Positions 54,575-63,801 of a stretch of DNA of 64,000 bases are shown here, one piece after another. Position 1 is the first letter of the stretch; the number at the start of each line of letters is the position of its first letter. Origin of the DNA: Burkholderiales bacterium (GTDB lineage: Bacteria; Pseudomonadota; Gammaproteobacteria; Burkholderiales; WYBJ01); assembly GCA_022841915.1 (NCBI GenBank), contig JALHQN010000011.1:62001-126000 (forward strand). The letters run 5' to 3'. Under the pieces are notes generated by a model. That model was not told the DNA's origin, ran no database searches, and saw only the letters and a list, made by a program, of their open reading frames with translations. Both the position numbers and the translations under genes were made by a program.

Positions 54575-55621
54575 ATGCGCATCGATTCTGAGCAGCTGCC
54601 GCAACAGCTCAAGCGCGGCTTGGCCAGCTTGTACACCATCGTCGGCGAGGAGCCACTGCTCGCGCTCGAGGCCGGCGATCGGCTGCGTGCACAGGCGCGC
54701 GAGCTTGGATATGCAGAGCGGACGCTACTCGTGGCCGAGACGGGCTTCGACTGGGGCGAATTGGCCGCAGCAGGTGCGAGCCTGTCGTTGTTCTCCGAAC
54801 AGCAGCTGATCGAACTGCGTATCCCGAACGGCAAGCCCGGCGTCGCTGGTGCCGAGGCCATCGCACGCTATTGCGCCCGCTTGGCCCCGGATACCGTCAC
54901 CCTGGTCCATCTGCCCGCGATGGACTGGAAGGCCGTCCAGGCCGAGTGGTTCAAGGCGCTCGAAGCCCAAGGCACCGTGGTCGAAGCCCGGACAATCAAT
55001 CGCACGCACCTGCCGCGTTGGCTCGCCGGCCGCCTGGCGCAACACGGCCAGTCGGCAGATGAGCAGACGCTCCAGTTCATCGCCGAACGGGTCGAAGGCA
55101 ATTTGTTGGCCGCATGGCAAGAGGTGCAGAAGCTTTCACTGCTGTTTCCCGCCGGAAAGCTCGACCCGGCCGCCGTGCGCAAAGCCGTGCTCGATGTCGC
55201 GCGCTTCGACATCGAAGACGCCTCCTCGGCCCTGCTCGCGGGCAACGTCGAGCACTTCCTGCGCATCCTCGATCACCTGGAAGCCGAAGGCGCGGCCTTG
55301 CCTCTGGTCTTGTGGAGCGTGACCAACGATCTGCGCAGCGCCTATGCCCTGGGACGTGCGCTCGATCGCGGCGCGCCGATCGCCAACGCGCTGCGCGAGG
55401 CGAAGATATTCGGCCCCCGTCGCAATGCCGTCGAGCGGGCGGCCGGGCGCTGGACGGCCAAGCACCTGCAGACGGCACTATTGCGCTCGGCCGGCATCGA
55501 TCGTCTCGTCAAGGGCCTGGGGCGCGGCAATCCCTGGGACGAACTGCGCGATCTCGGGGTGTCCCTGTCGGCGCACAACGCGACCCCGAGCCGCAGAACG
55601 ACAGCGCGGAGCGCGGTGTAG
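54575..55621 (+). CDS. holA: DNA polymerase III delta subunit
   Basis: This 348-residue clamp-loader subunit opens the sliding clamp. [68 protein letters not shown] and [39 protein letters not shown] are family landmarks. ATG 54575 lies 18 bp after lptE. Confidence 0.95.
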   Translation: MRIDSEQLPQQLKRGLASLYTIVGEEPLLALEAGDRLRAQARELGYAERTLLVAETGFDWGELAAAGASLSLFSEQQLIELRIPNGKPGVAGAEAIARYCARLAPDTVTLVHLPAMDWKAVQAEWFKALEAQGTVVEARTINRTHLPRWLAGRLAQHGQSADEQTLQFIAERVEGNLLAAWQEVQKLSLLFPAGKLDPAAVRKAVLDVARFDIEDASSALLAGNVEHFLRILDHLEAEGAALPLVLWSVTNDLRSAYALGRALDRGAPIANALREAKIFGPRRNAVERAAGRWTAKHLQTALLRSAGIDRLVKGLGRGNPWDELRDLGVSLSAHNATPSRRTTARSAV

Positions 55622-55634
55622 AATCGACGGCGGC

Positions 55635-56891
55635 ATGGACATCCAAAACCACATGGTCGGCATCGGTCGTCAGGCGCGCGCCGCGGCACGCTTGATCGCG
55701 CGCGCCGACACCGCCAGCAAGAACGCGGCCTTGAACGCGATCGCCGCCTCGATCCGACGCGATGCCGAGCAGCTCGCGGCGGCCAATGCCAAGGACGTCA
55801 AGTCCGCGCGTGCCCGCAAGTTGGACTCCGCTGCGATCGACAGACTCACGCTCACGCCCAAGGTGATCGAGACCATGGCCGCAGGCGTGGAACAGATCGC
55901 CGCCCTGCCCGACCCGGTGGGGGAAATCAGTGACCTCAAGTATCGGCCGTCGGGCATCCAGGTCGGGCGCATGCGTGTCCCGCTCGGCGTCATCGGCATC
56001 ATCTACGAATCCCGGCCCAATGTGACGGCCGACGCCGCAGCACTGTGCCTGAAATCGGGCAATGCCTCCATTCTGCGCGGGGGCTCCGAAGCGCTGCATT
56101 CGAACCAGGCGATCGCTGCGTGCGTGCATGATGGATTGAAGCAGGCCGGTTTGCCGGCCCACGCGGTACAGGTGCTCGACATCGCCGATCGAGCCGCCGT
56201 CGGCGAACTCATCACCTTGCAGGAATACGTGGACGTAATCGTGCCGCGCGGAGGCAAAGGGCTGATCGAGCGGCTGATGCGCGAATCCCGCATCCCCATG
56301 ATCAAGCATCTACATGGCGTCTGCCACGTCTACATCGACGACCGCGCCGATCCATCCAAGGCCATCCGCATCGCCGACAACGCCAAGACGCAGCGGTACG
56401 GCACGTGCAACACGATGGAAACGCTGCTGATCCACGCAGCCATCGCCTCGCGCGTGCTGCCCGAACTCGCCCGGATCTACCTCGACAAGGGCGTCGAACT
56501 CAGAGGCGATGAGGCCGCCCGAACGCTCGTCCCCGAGATGAATGAGGCGACCGAGGAAGACTGGCACGCCGAGTATCTCGCGCCCATTCTGGCCGTACGC
56601 GTCGTCGGCGACATGGACCAGGCGATCGAGCATATCGCCGCTTACGGCTCGCAACACACCGATGCCATCGTCACCGAGGACATCACACGCGCCCGGCGCT
56701 TCCTGCGCGAGGTCGATTCCAGCTCGGTCATGGTGAATGCATCGACCCGGTTCGCCGACGGCTTCGAATACGGCCTGGGTGCCGAAATCGGCATTTCGAC
56801 CGACAAACTACACGCCCGTGGCCCGGTAGGGCTGGAGGGACTCACCTCCCTGAAATACGTCGTGCTGGGCGACGGCCACGTACGCACTTGA
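55635..56891 (+). CDS. proA: Gamma-glutamyl phosphate reductase
   Basis: This 418-residue aldehyde-dehydrogenase-fold enzyme makes glutamate semialdehyde for proline. [67 protein letters not shown] with the catalytic Cys, and [28 protein letters not shown] are diagnostic. The start is ATG 55635, 13 bp after holA. proB is not nearby. Confidence 0.97.
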   Translation: MDIQNHMVGIGRQARAAARLIARADTASKNAALNAIAASIRRDAEQLAAANAKDVKSARARKLDSAAIDRLTLTPKVIETMAAGVEQIAALPDPVGEISDLKYRPSGIQVGRMRVPLGVIGIIYESRPNVTADAAALCLKSGNASILRGGSEALHSNQAIAACVHDGLKQAGLPAHAVQVLDIADRAAVGELITLQEYVDVIVPRGGKGLIERLMRESRIPMIKHLHGVCHVYIDDRADPSKAIRIADNAKTQRYGTCNTMETLLIHAAIASRVLPELARIYLDKGVELRGDEAARTLVPEMNEATEEDWHAEYLAPILAVRVVGDMDQAIEHIAAYGSQHTDAIVTEDITRARRFLREVDSSSVMVNASTRFADGFEYGLGAEIGISTDKLHARGPVGLEGLTSLKYVVLGDGHVRT

Positions 56892-56901
56892 TAGGAACAT
56901 C

Positions 56902-58674
56902 ATGAGCCGAACCGTCGAAGTCGCTGTCCCCGATATCGGAGATTTCGACAACGTCCCCGTCATCGAAGTGATGGTGCGTCCCGGCGACAGCGTCGCCAAG
57001 GACGACTCGCTGATCGCACTCGAATCGGAGAAGTCGACCATGGAAGTGCCGGCACCGTTCGGCGGCACGGTGAAGGAATTGCGGCTCAAGCCCGGCGACA
57101 AAGTATCCCAAGGCAGCGTGATTCTGACGCTCGATGTCGAGGACGAGGCGCCCGGCGAGAGCACGCAGAGGTCTTCGTCGCCGCAGCAAAGTGCGGAAGA
57201 CGCGACATCGGCACCGGCAGCTTCTCATGCACAGAGCCGCGTGAGCGCTGCCACCACCGCAAAGGCCGATCTGCACGCCGAAGTGCTTGTCCTGGGTGCC
57301 GGCCCAGGTGGCTATACGGCAGCCTTTCGTGCCGCCGACCTCGGCAAGCGCGTCGTCCTGGTCGAGCGCTGGCCCAACTTGGGCGGCGTGTGCTTGAACG
57401 TCGGATGCATCCCCTCGAAGGCGCTGCTGCATATCGCCAAGGTCATCACCGAGGCCGAGGAAGCCAAAATCGCCGGCATCACGTTCGGCAAACCCAAAGT
57501 CGAGCTCGACAAGCTGCGCGCCTGGAAGGACGGCGTCGTCGCACGCCTCACCAAGGGCCTCTCCGGGCTCGCCAAGCAGCGCAAGGTGGACGTCGTCCAC
57601 GGTATCGGAACATTCGTCTCGCCGCACAGCGTGCGCGTGGAAGGCTCGGCCGGCACGCAAACGATCTCCTTCGATCATTGCATCATCGCCGCCGGCTCGG
57701 AGTCGGCTCGCATTCCAGGCTTTCCGTACGACGACAAGCGCCTGATCGATTCGACCGGCGCCCTGGAACTGGCACAAGTGCCCAAGCGCATGCTGGTGAT
57801 CGGCGGCGGCATCATCGGCCTCGAAATGGCGACGGTGTACGATGCGCTCGGCGCCAAGGTCAGCGTGGTGGAGTTGCTCGACGCCCTCATTCCCGGCGCC
57901 GATCCAGACTTGGTCCGCCCGCTCAGAAAACGCATCGACAAGCGCTACGAGCAGATCCTGCTCAAGACCAAGGTCACCAAGCTCGAACCCACCAAGCAGG
58001 GACTCCGAGCCCATTTCGAGGGCGATGGGGCGCCGCCGCCGCAGGATTTCGACGCCGTGCTGCTCGCCGTGGGCCGACGCCCCAACGGTCGCGCACTCGG
58101 TGCCGAAGCCGCCGGCGTGCATGTGAACGACCGTGGCTTCATCCCCGTCGACAAGCAGATGCGCACCAATGTCCCGCATATCCACGCCATCGGCGATATC
58201 GTGGGCGAGCCGATGCTGGCGCATAAAGCCACCCATGAGGCGAAGATCGCGGCAGAGGTCGTCGCAGGACACAAGGCGTTCTTCGACGCCCGCACCATTC
58301 CTTCGGTCGCCTATACCGACCCGGAGATCGCGTGGATGGGTCTGAGCGAAGCGCAAGCCAAGGCGAACGGCATCGAGTTCGAGAAAGCCGTCTTCCCTTG
58401 GGCTGCAAGCGGACGCGCGCTTGCGATGGCCAGAGAAGAGGGCATCACGAAGCTGCTGTTCGAAAAGGGTACGCGGCGGCTGTTGGGAGCGGGCATCGTC
58501 GGCCCGAACGCTGGCGAACTCATCGCCGAAACCGTGCTTGCACTGGAGATGGGTGCCGAGGCGGGCGATCTCGGGCTGACCATCCATCCGCACCCTACGC
58601 TGTCGGAAACCATCTACTTCGCTGCGGAAATCGCCGAAGGCTCGATCACCGATCTGTACTTGCCCAAGCGGTAG
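56902..58674 (+). CDS. lpdA: Dihydrolipoamide dehydrogenase with N-terminal lipoyl domain
   Basis: This 590-residue E3 starts with a lipoyl domain (VEVAVPDIGDFDNVPVIEVMV, lipoyl Lys44 in ESEKSTMEVP), an Ala/Ser/Gln-rich linker to about residue 125, and a flavoprotein disulfide reductase: VLVLGAGPGGYTAAFRAADLG, NLGGVCLNVGCIPSKALLHI (redox Cys164/Cys169), VIGGGIIGLEMATVYDALG, and the C-terminal LTIHPHPTLSETIYFAAEI with the catalytic His-Glu. It reoxidises dihydrolipoyl groups of a 2-oxoacid dehydrogenase. The E1/E2 genes aceE and aceF are not adjacent, and the gene follows proA by 10 bp. Confidence 0.95.
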   Translation: MSRTVEVAVPDIGDFDNVPVIEVMVRPGDSVAKDDSLIALESEKSTMEVPAPFGGTVKELRLKPGDKVSQGSVILTLDVEDEAPGESTQRSSSPQQSAEDATSAPAASHAQSRVSAATTAKADLHAEVLVLGAGPGGYTAAFRAADLGKRVVLVERWPNLGGVCLNVGCIPSKALLHIAKVITEAEEAKIAGITFGKPKVELDKLRAWKDGVVARLTKGLSGLAKQRKVDVVHGIGTFVSPHSVRVEGSAGTQTISFDHCIIAAGSESARIPGFPYDDKRLIDSTGALELAQVPKRMLVIGGGIIGLEMATVYDALGAKVSVVELLDALIPGADPDLVRPLRKRIDKRYEQILLKTKVTKLEPTKQGLRAHFEGDGAPPPQDFDAVLLAVGRRPNGRALGAEAAGVHVNDRGFIPVDKQMRTNVPHIHAIGDIVGEPMLAHKATHEAKIAAEVVAGHKAFFDARTIPSVAYTDPEIAWMGLSEAQAKANGIEFEKAVFPWAASGRALAMAREEGITKLLFEKGTRRLLGAGIVGPNAGELIAETVLALEMGAEAGDLGLTIHPHPTLSETIYFAAEIAEGSITDLYLPKR

Positions 58675-58691
58675 TCGACCGCCCCTGCAGT

Positions 58692-58708
58692 GAGGTCGTC
58701 GGGACCTC
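58692..58708 (+). terminator. Hairpin after lpdA
   Basis: GAGGTC and GACCTC pair as a 6-bp stem with a 5-base loop, 17 bp after the lpdA stop in the convergent gap to the HDOD gene. There is no T-run. Confidence 0.3.
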
Positions 58709-58759
58709 GGCGATCGGATCCCCATGCCGCGACTGTCGGAGCGCGACTAGTGCGGTCTT

Positions 58760-59671
58760 TCAGTGCAGGGTCAGACTGGTCAGCCGCAGTGTCGGTTGCG
58801 CCCCTCCCTCGAGAGCACATAACGCGCTGAGGGCTTCAGCTTCGATCGTGGCATAGTCACGCGCCTCGAGGCCCAGTGTGCGCAAAGCCGCGCCGAATGC
58901 CGTGGCGCTTCCGTCCTCGCCTGCGATGCCGCGATGGCGCTCGAGGACGCGATCCCCGAGCACGCCGATCGCGATCATTTCGACCGCCCGTACCTCGATG
59001 GGGCGCTCGACCATATCGAGCACGAAGTCGGCGTGATGCCAAAGTATCGCATCCACCATATCGCCCGGAAGGGCCCAGTCACGCGCAAGAACGGCACCGA
59101 TCACGGCATGATCGGTGCCGAATCGCGCCTGTTCCAGCTCCGTGAGGCTGGGGCCAAACTCGGTCTGGGGGCTGTGCGCCATCGGGTCGTAATCGTCGTA
59201 CTTGTTGATCAGGACCGCGCTGCCGGCATCCCGAAACAGACCGAAAGTATGCAATTCGTCGCGGTCCGGGCGTTCGAGCACCCGGGCAATAAAACTCAGC
59301 GTGACTGCCAATTGCGTCGATACCTGCCAGAAGCGGGCCATCGCCTGACGTTGACTGCTGGGAAAGACATTGCGGAGCAGCAAACCGGCCAGCAGGAGCG
59401 AGGTGCGTTCCAGGCCCAGATAGGCAATCGCCTGCTGCACGGAGCGGGCTTTATGGGTCAGACCGTACCACGCTGAATTGACGGTCTTGAGCAAGGTCGC
59501 GGAACTCGACACGTCGCGCGATGCCTCTAGGGCGATCCTCTGCATGTCCGGATGTTCCTTGCCCAGTTCACGGCCGATGTCGGCCAGAATGCCGGGACAG
59601 GGAGGAAGCTGGAGCTTGCGCACGATGGCCTCGGCGTAGTCTTCCAGTTGGGCGAATTCCTGCGGTGTCAT
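58760..59671 (-). CDS. HDOD domain-containing protein
   Basis: This 303-residue protein starts at ATG 59671 (GAGGTAGGC upstream). It has LQLPPCPGILADIGRELG, ASRDVSSSATLLKTVNSAWYGLTHKARSVQQAIAYLGLERTSLLLAGLLLR, FLARVLERPDRDELHTFGLFRDAGSAVL-like blocks and AILWHHADFVL. It is one long HDOD domain with regulatory rather than catalytic use expected. It diverges from a Bug-protein gene; the open frame to 59716 would add 15 residues. Confidence 0.9.
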   Translation of the reverse strand: MTPQEFAQLEDYAEAIVRKLQLPPCPGILADIGRELGKEHPDMQRIALEASRDVSSSATLLKTVNSAWYGLTHKARSVQQAIAYLGLERTSLLLAGLLLRNVFPSSQRQAMARFWQVSTQLAVTLSFIARVLERPDRDELHTFGLFRDAGSAVLINKYDDYDPMAHSPQTEFGPSLTELEQARFGTDHAVIGAVLARDWALPGDMVDAILWHHADFVLDMVERPIEVRAVEMIAIGVLGDRVLERHRGIAGEDGSATAFGAALRTLGLEARDYATIEAEALSALCALEGGAQPTLRLTSLTLH

Positions 59672-59725
59672 GCCTACCTCGTTCGTCTGCCGGGAATCCG
59701 CGGCACCCGTGACCATTCAGGGATA

Positions 59726-59740
59726 CTCCGTTTAACGGAG
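59726..59740. promoter_or_regulatory. Perfect palindrome CTCCGTTTAACGGAG, possible operator
   Basis: The two 7-base arms CTCCGTT and AACGGAG are separated by one base, in the gap between the divergent HDOD and Bug genes. An inverted repeat of this type suits a dimeric repressor; no regulator gene is next to it. Confidence 0.45.
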
Positions 59741-59862
59741 GAGGCGCCCGGTTCTGGAGCACCGTTCGCGAATTGCACTGCAAACGCGCGCGATCGTCCC
59801 CGGCATCGGTACACTCTCGCTTCTGGCGTCCCCTCGACGGGCTCGCTTCAAAGGAGGAGAAC

Positions 59863-60843
59863 ATGAGAAACGATTGCACCGTTGCAGCCTTGTGCCTGCT
59901 GCCGACGTTCGCCGTGCTCGCCGAGCACGCGCAAGCGGCGCAGGATTTCCCCCGCGGCCCCATCCGCATCGTGGTTCCTTTCGCGCCCGGCGGCAGCGCA
60001 GACACGCTGGCGCGTACCATCGGCCAGAAAATGACCGAGAGCTGGGGCAAGCAGATCGTGGTCGACAATCGATCCGGCGGCAGCGGCGTGATCGGCATGG
60101 AGATCACCAAGAATGCCAATGCGGATGGCCATACGCTCGTCTTGGGATACATCGCCAATCTGGGCACCGCGCCCGCCATGTATTCCAAGCTGTCTTACGA
60201 TCCAGTGCGAGACTTCACCCCCATCTGCCACGTCGCTTCGGCACCCAGCATCGCCGTCGTCCCGCCCAGCGTGCCGGCGAAGAACCTGCAAGAGTTGATC
60301 GGCATCGCGCGCACGAAGCCCACTTCGGTGAGCTACGGCAGCGCGGCCATCGGCAGCATGGGGCATCTGGCCGGGGAGATGCTGAACCGGGCAGCCAACG
60401 TGAAAATGCAACACATCGCCTACAAGGGGGGCGGACAGGCCACCATAGATGTGCTGGCGGGCCAGATCCAACTGGCCATCATCGGCATGTCCTCGGTCAC
60501 GGCGCATGTGCGCGGTGGCCGGCTGCGCGCCATCGCCACGACGGGTCCGAAGCGCTCACCGGCTTTTCCCGACGTTCCGACCGTCGCCGAACAAGGCTTC
60601 CCCGGCTTCTCGGCCGAAGCATGGTACGGCGTTCTAGGGCCAGCGGGGTTGTCGAAACCGGTGGTCACCCAGATCAACGCGGAAACCCGCCGGATCCTAG
60701 GCATGCCCGATGTGCAGGCACGCCTGGCCAACGTCGGCTTCGAGATCGTGGGCAGTTCTCCGGAAGAATTCGCCAAGCTGATACGCGAGGAGATTCCGAA
60801 ATGGATCAAGGTCGTCAAGGAAGCCGGCATCCCTCGCGAGTGA
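59863..60843 (+). CDS. Bug-family tripartite tricarboxylate transporter substrate-binding protein
   Basis: This 326-residue protein has AAGGAGGAGA directly before ATG 59863 and a signal peptide (LCLLPTFAVLAEHAQAA). PIRIVVPFAPGGSADTLARTIGQ, VVDNRSGGSGVIGMEITKNANADGHTLVLGYI, TSVSYGSAAIGSMGHLAGEMLN and IAYKGGGQATIDVLAGQIQLAI are Bug landmarks. Ligand unknown. It is the third Bug protein in the window and is not next to membrane components or enzymes. Confidence 0.94.
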   Translation: MRNDCTVAALCLLPTFAVLAEHAQAAQDFPRGPIRIVVPFAPGGSADTLARTIGQKMTESWGKQIVVDNRSGGSGVIGMEITKNANADGHTLVLGYIANLGTAPAMYSKLSYDPVRDFTPICHVASAPSIAVVPPSVPAKNLQELIGIARTKPTSVSYGSAAIGSMGHLAGEMLNRAANVKMQHIAYKGGGQATIDVLAGQIQLAIIGMSSVTAHVRGGRLRAIATTGPKRSPAFPDVPTVAEQGFPGFSAEAWYGVLGPAGLSKPVVTQINAETRRILGMPDVQARLANVGFEIVGSSPEEFAKLIREEIPKWIKVVKEAGIPRE

Positions 60844-60888
60844 ATCTCGGACGACCAGGCATCTGCCGCGCCGCTATCCCCGCGCGGC

Positions 60889-61587
60889 TCAGGGAATTTG
60901 CGCCGAGTTCATCCGCCCCATGATCAGCCGGGTCTTGGTGTTGAGCCAGGCAGCCTGCCGGTTACGATCGTAAAAGCGCGGATTGGGAACCATGGAGGCC
61001 AGTCGTGCGGCCTGCTGGGGCCCGAGCTGCGCCGCCGACACGCCGAAGTAATGACGAGACGCTGCCTCGGCCCCGAAAACGCCGTCGCCCCATTCGATCA
61101 CGTTCAGATAGATCTCCAGGATGCGCCGCTTGCTCATCATCGTCTCGAGCATGACGGTGATGACGGCCTCCTGGGCCTTGCGCCAAGGGGATCGACGCCC
61201 GGACAGAAAGAGATTCTTCGCCAACTGCTGAGAAATGGTGGAGCCGCCGGCCACGACCCGCTTGTGCTTCAGGTTCTTCTCGTGCGCCTTTTGTATGGCC
61301 TCCCAGTCGAAACCCTCGTGATCCAGGAACTTGCCGTCCTCGGCAGCGACGATGGCCCGCTTCAAATGGCTGGAGATGCGCGGATAAGGTACCCAGGCGT
61401 GTCGCAGTTGGGCCTTGGGATTCTTTTCGCGCATTCGCTCGAGCCGATCGGCCATGAACGCCGTGGTGGTCGGATTGTGATCCACCCACCACCACACATG
61501 CGCGAACACCCACAGCTGATAGGCCAGGACCAGACCGATGGCCACACCGAGCAGCAACAGCAGCGAGCGCCAGAGGAAACGGAGCAT
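60889..61587 (-). CDS. mtgA: Monofunctional peptidoglycan glycosyltransferase
   Basis: This 232-residue protein has one N-terminal membrane segment (LLLLLGVAIGLVLAYQLWVFA) and a GT51 domain: SHLKRAIVAAEDGKFLDHEGFDWEAI with the catalytic Glu, GGSTISQQLAKNLFLSGRRS, KAQEAVITVMLETMMSKRRILEIYLNVIEWGDGVFGAEAASRHYFG. It polymerises lipid II glycan strands. The gene ends the RNB-tonB-aroE-mtgA group on the minus strand, 242 bp after aroE. I see nothing in that gap. Confidence 0.95.
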   Translation of the reverse strand: MLRFLWRSLLLLLGVAIGLVLAYQLWVFAHVWWWVDHNPTTTAFMADRLERMREKNPKAQLRHAWVPYPRISSHLKRAIVAAEDGKFLDHEGFDWEAIQKAHEKNLKHKRVVAGGSTISQQLAKNLFLSGRRSPWRKAQEAVITVMLETMMSKRRILEIYLNVIEWGDGVFGAEAASRHYFGVSAAQLGPQQAARLASMVPNPRFYDRNRQAAWLNTKTRLIMGRMNSAQIP

Positions 61588-61829
61588 GAGGGTCCGAGGT
61601 TCCGACTATTGGCCCGAACTGGAGCTGGAGATTCGCCGCCGAATTGCCCCGCGCCTCGAAGAGCTCGATGGCTGGCGCAATGATCCACAGCGGCGCCGAA
61701 CCGGCCGAGATGCGCCCTCGGGTCGCCCCCCTGACGGCGCTGCACGAAAAGACTTGGCGTTCATTGCCGGCATCGTTTGGGCAACGTATCCCGACTCAGG
61801 GCGCTAGAGAACCGCGACCTGATGCGCTC

Positions 61830-62654
61830 TCAAGCGCCCGCCGAGCGCAGCATGGCGAGCACCGGCGCCGTGTCGGGCCGCACGCCGCGCCAGAGGAAGA
61901 ACGACTCGGCGGCCTGCTCCACCAGCATGCCCAACCCGTCGCTCGTAATGCCTGCGCCGCATTCGCGGGCCATGGACAGAAAAGCGGTCTGCCCATCGGC
62001 GGCATACACCATGTCATAGGCCACGCAGTCTTGCGCGAATGCGCTGGTGGGAACGGGCGGCACCGAACCTTGCAGGCTTGCAGACGTCGCATTGATCACC
62101 AAATCGTAGGCAGAGCCGGCGAGATCATCGTAAGCGCGAGCCCGGACATTGCCGAACAGCCCGAAACGCTCCTCGAAGGCCTGGGCCTTTGCGACGTCCC
62201 GATTGGCCACCACGATCATCCGCACACCGTGCGCGATCAGAGGCATCATCACGCCGCGCGCCGCGCCGCCCGCACCCAGCAGCAGCACGCGACGGCCATG
62301 CAGCCCGACGTTCAGATTCTTCTCCAGGTCGCGCAGCAGCCCCGCGCCGTCGGTGTTCTCGCCACTGATCTTGCCGTCGGAAAAAGTGAGCGTGTTGACC
62401 GCCTGCGCAAACTTGCCGCGCTCCGATACGGTCTGGCATAGGGCGGCGGCTTCCTGCTTGAACGGCACCGTCACGTTGAGCCCGCGCCCGCCATGAGCGA
62501 TGAAGCGATCGAGCTCGGCGCGAAAGCCGTGGATAGGCGCCGGCAAGCGGACGTAGACCATGTCCTGGCCCGTCTGCCGGGCGAACTCCGCATGGATCTG
62601 GGGCGACTTGCTGTGGCTGACAGGATTGCCGATGACTGCGTATCGGTCAGGCAT
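61830..62654 (-). CDS. aroE: Shikimate dehydrogenase
   Basis: This 274-residue enzyme reduces 3-dehydroshikimate with NADPH. YAVIGNPVSHSKSPQIHAEFARQ contains the Ser-x-Ser binding pair, LNVTVPFKQEA the catalytic Lys, GENTDGAGLLRDLE the Asp, and VLLLGAGGAARGVMMPL the dinucleotide motif. ATG 62654 is chosen; the frame to 62732 is unlikely. It is in the chorismate pathway. Confidence 0.96.
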   Translation of the reverse strand: MPDRYAVIGNPVSHSKSPQIHAEFARQTGQDMVYVRLPAPIHGFRAELDRFIAHGGRGLNVTVPFKQEAAALCQTVSERGKFAQAVNTLTFSDGKISGENTDGAGLLRDLEKNLNVGLHGRRVLLLGAGGAARGVMMPLIAHGVRMIVVANRDVAKAQAFEERFGLFGNVRARAYDDLAGSAYDLVINATSASLQGSVPPVPTSAFAQDCVAYDMVYAADGQTAFLSMARECGAGITSDGLGMLVEQAAESFFLWRGVRPDTAPVLAMLRSAGA

Positions 62655-62741
62655 GATGGTCTGAACGGACGTATGGACGTTGTGAAGGACCTGCGCGGCG
62701 CTCCCTTGTGGCTTCGCGGCAGATCGGCGCATCGAGCATGA

Positions 62742-63680
62742 CTATTCTGCCTGGAATTGATCCGCGCGGGTAAAACTCCAAGTGCGCGTGATACTCAGTA
62801 TGTCGGTGTCTTTGGCGATGTCGGGCGGAAACGGTGCGAACGGTGCGGCCAAGCGCACGATGCGGATCGCCGCCTCGTCGAGCACCTTCTGACCCGAGGA
62901 ACGATTGATCTCGACGCTTTCGAGACTGCCATCGGCCCGGATCGCGACCGAGACGCGCAAGCTGCCGTAAATCCCGCGCGCTGCGGCCGGATAATTCAGC
63001 TCGCCGATGCGCTCGATCTTGGTTCGCCAGTCCTCGATGTAGCGTGCGAAGCGAAACTCCTTGGCTTGCGAGCCGATGAAGGTGCGCCGCGGCCGTTTCT
63101 GGTAGGCCGCCATGTCACGCGCGATTTTCGCCTGCAGCTGCAGTTCCTCCTTGCTGCTGTTGATCAGATCCGACGCATTCGGCAACGGGCGGATCTCGGG
63201 CTGAGCGTCCACCTGAGGCTGGACCTCCGGCTGCGCCACGGCGGGTGCGGGTTCGACCGCCTGGGTCATCACCCGCTTGGGCTCGCGCTGCTCCTGCGGC
63301 TGAGCGCGACGCATGTTCAGTGCGGCATCCGGCTCGCTTTGCTCTCGTTTGACCATCGGCAGCGGCGTCTTCGCCCGTCGATCGGCGTCGGTGTTGCCGC
63401 CCCCATCGAGGTTCGCCTGCGCCAGGATGTCCGGCTTTACCGGCGCGCTCTGAGTGCGGCTGTTGACCAGATCGACGATCAGCGGGGAATGGGTCACGTC
63501 GAGGTTGCGATCCGGCGCACGCACACTGACGCCGATCACCAAGAACAGATGCAGCGCGAAGGACACCAGCAGCGCCGCCTGCAAACGCGCTTGTGGATCC
63601 CCGCGCAAGGAGGCGTACGCGATCCCGGCGAGACGCACTAGATCGAATTGCGGCGGCACGGTCTTGACCACTTGTCCCAT
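62742..63680 (-). CDS. tonB: TonB-like energy-transducer protein
   Basis: This 312-residue protein has an N-terminal membrane segment (LQAALLVSFALHLFLVIGVSV), a long Pro/Gln/Glu-rich region, and a C-terminal TonB domain (RFARYIEDWRTKIERIGELNYPAAARGIYGSLRVSVAIRADGSLESVEINRSSGQ, IVRLAAPFAPFPPDI). It would pass energy from ExbB/ExbD to outer-membrane receptors or serve as a TonB-like protein in another system, since exbBD are not nearby. Start ATG 63680. Confidence 0.9.
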   Translation of the reverse strand: MGQVVKTVPPQFDLVRLAGIAYASLRGDPQARLQAALLVSFALHLFLVIGVSVRAPDRNLDVTHSPLIVDLVNSRTQSAPVKPDILAQANLDGGGNTDADRRAKTPLPMVKREQSEPDAALNMRRAQPQEQREPKRVMTQAVEPAPAVAQPEVQPQVDAQPEIRPLPNASDLINSSKEELQLQAKIARDMAAYQKRPRRTFIGSQAKEFRFARYIEDWRTKIERIGELNYPAAARGIYGSLRVSVAIRADGSLESVEINRSSGQKVLDEAAIRIVRLAAPFAPFPPDIAKDTDILSITRTWSFTRADQFQAE

Positions 63681-63801
63681 GCTGGCATTGTACGGAACAT
63701 CCCCGGAGGCGTCACACAACGACTTGGATGACAGCAGCTTGGGACGCGTCGATCAAGCAGAGCCGCCGGATCCTCGGTCCGCCCACCCCCCGACGAATGG
63801 A

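Noticed and set aside
61538-61807. Plus-strand 89-codon frame between mtgA and aroE
   Set aside because: It starts inside mtgA, lacks a ribosome binding site and shows no family likeness.
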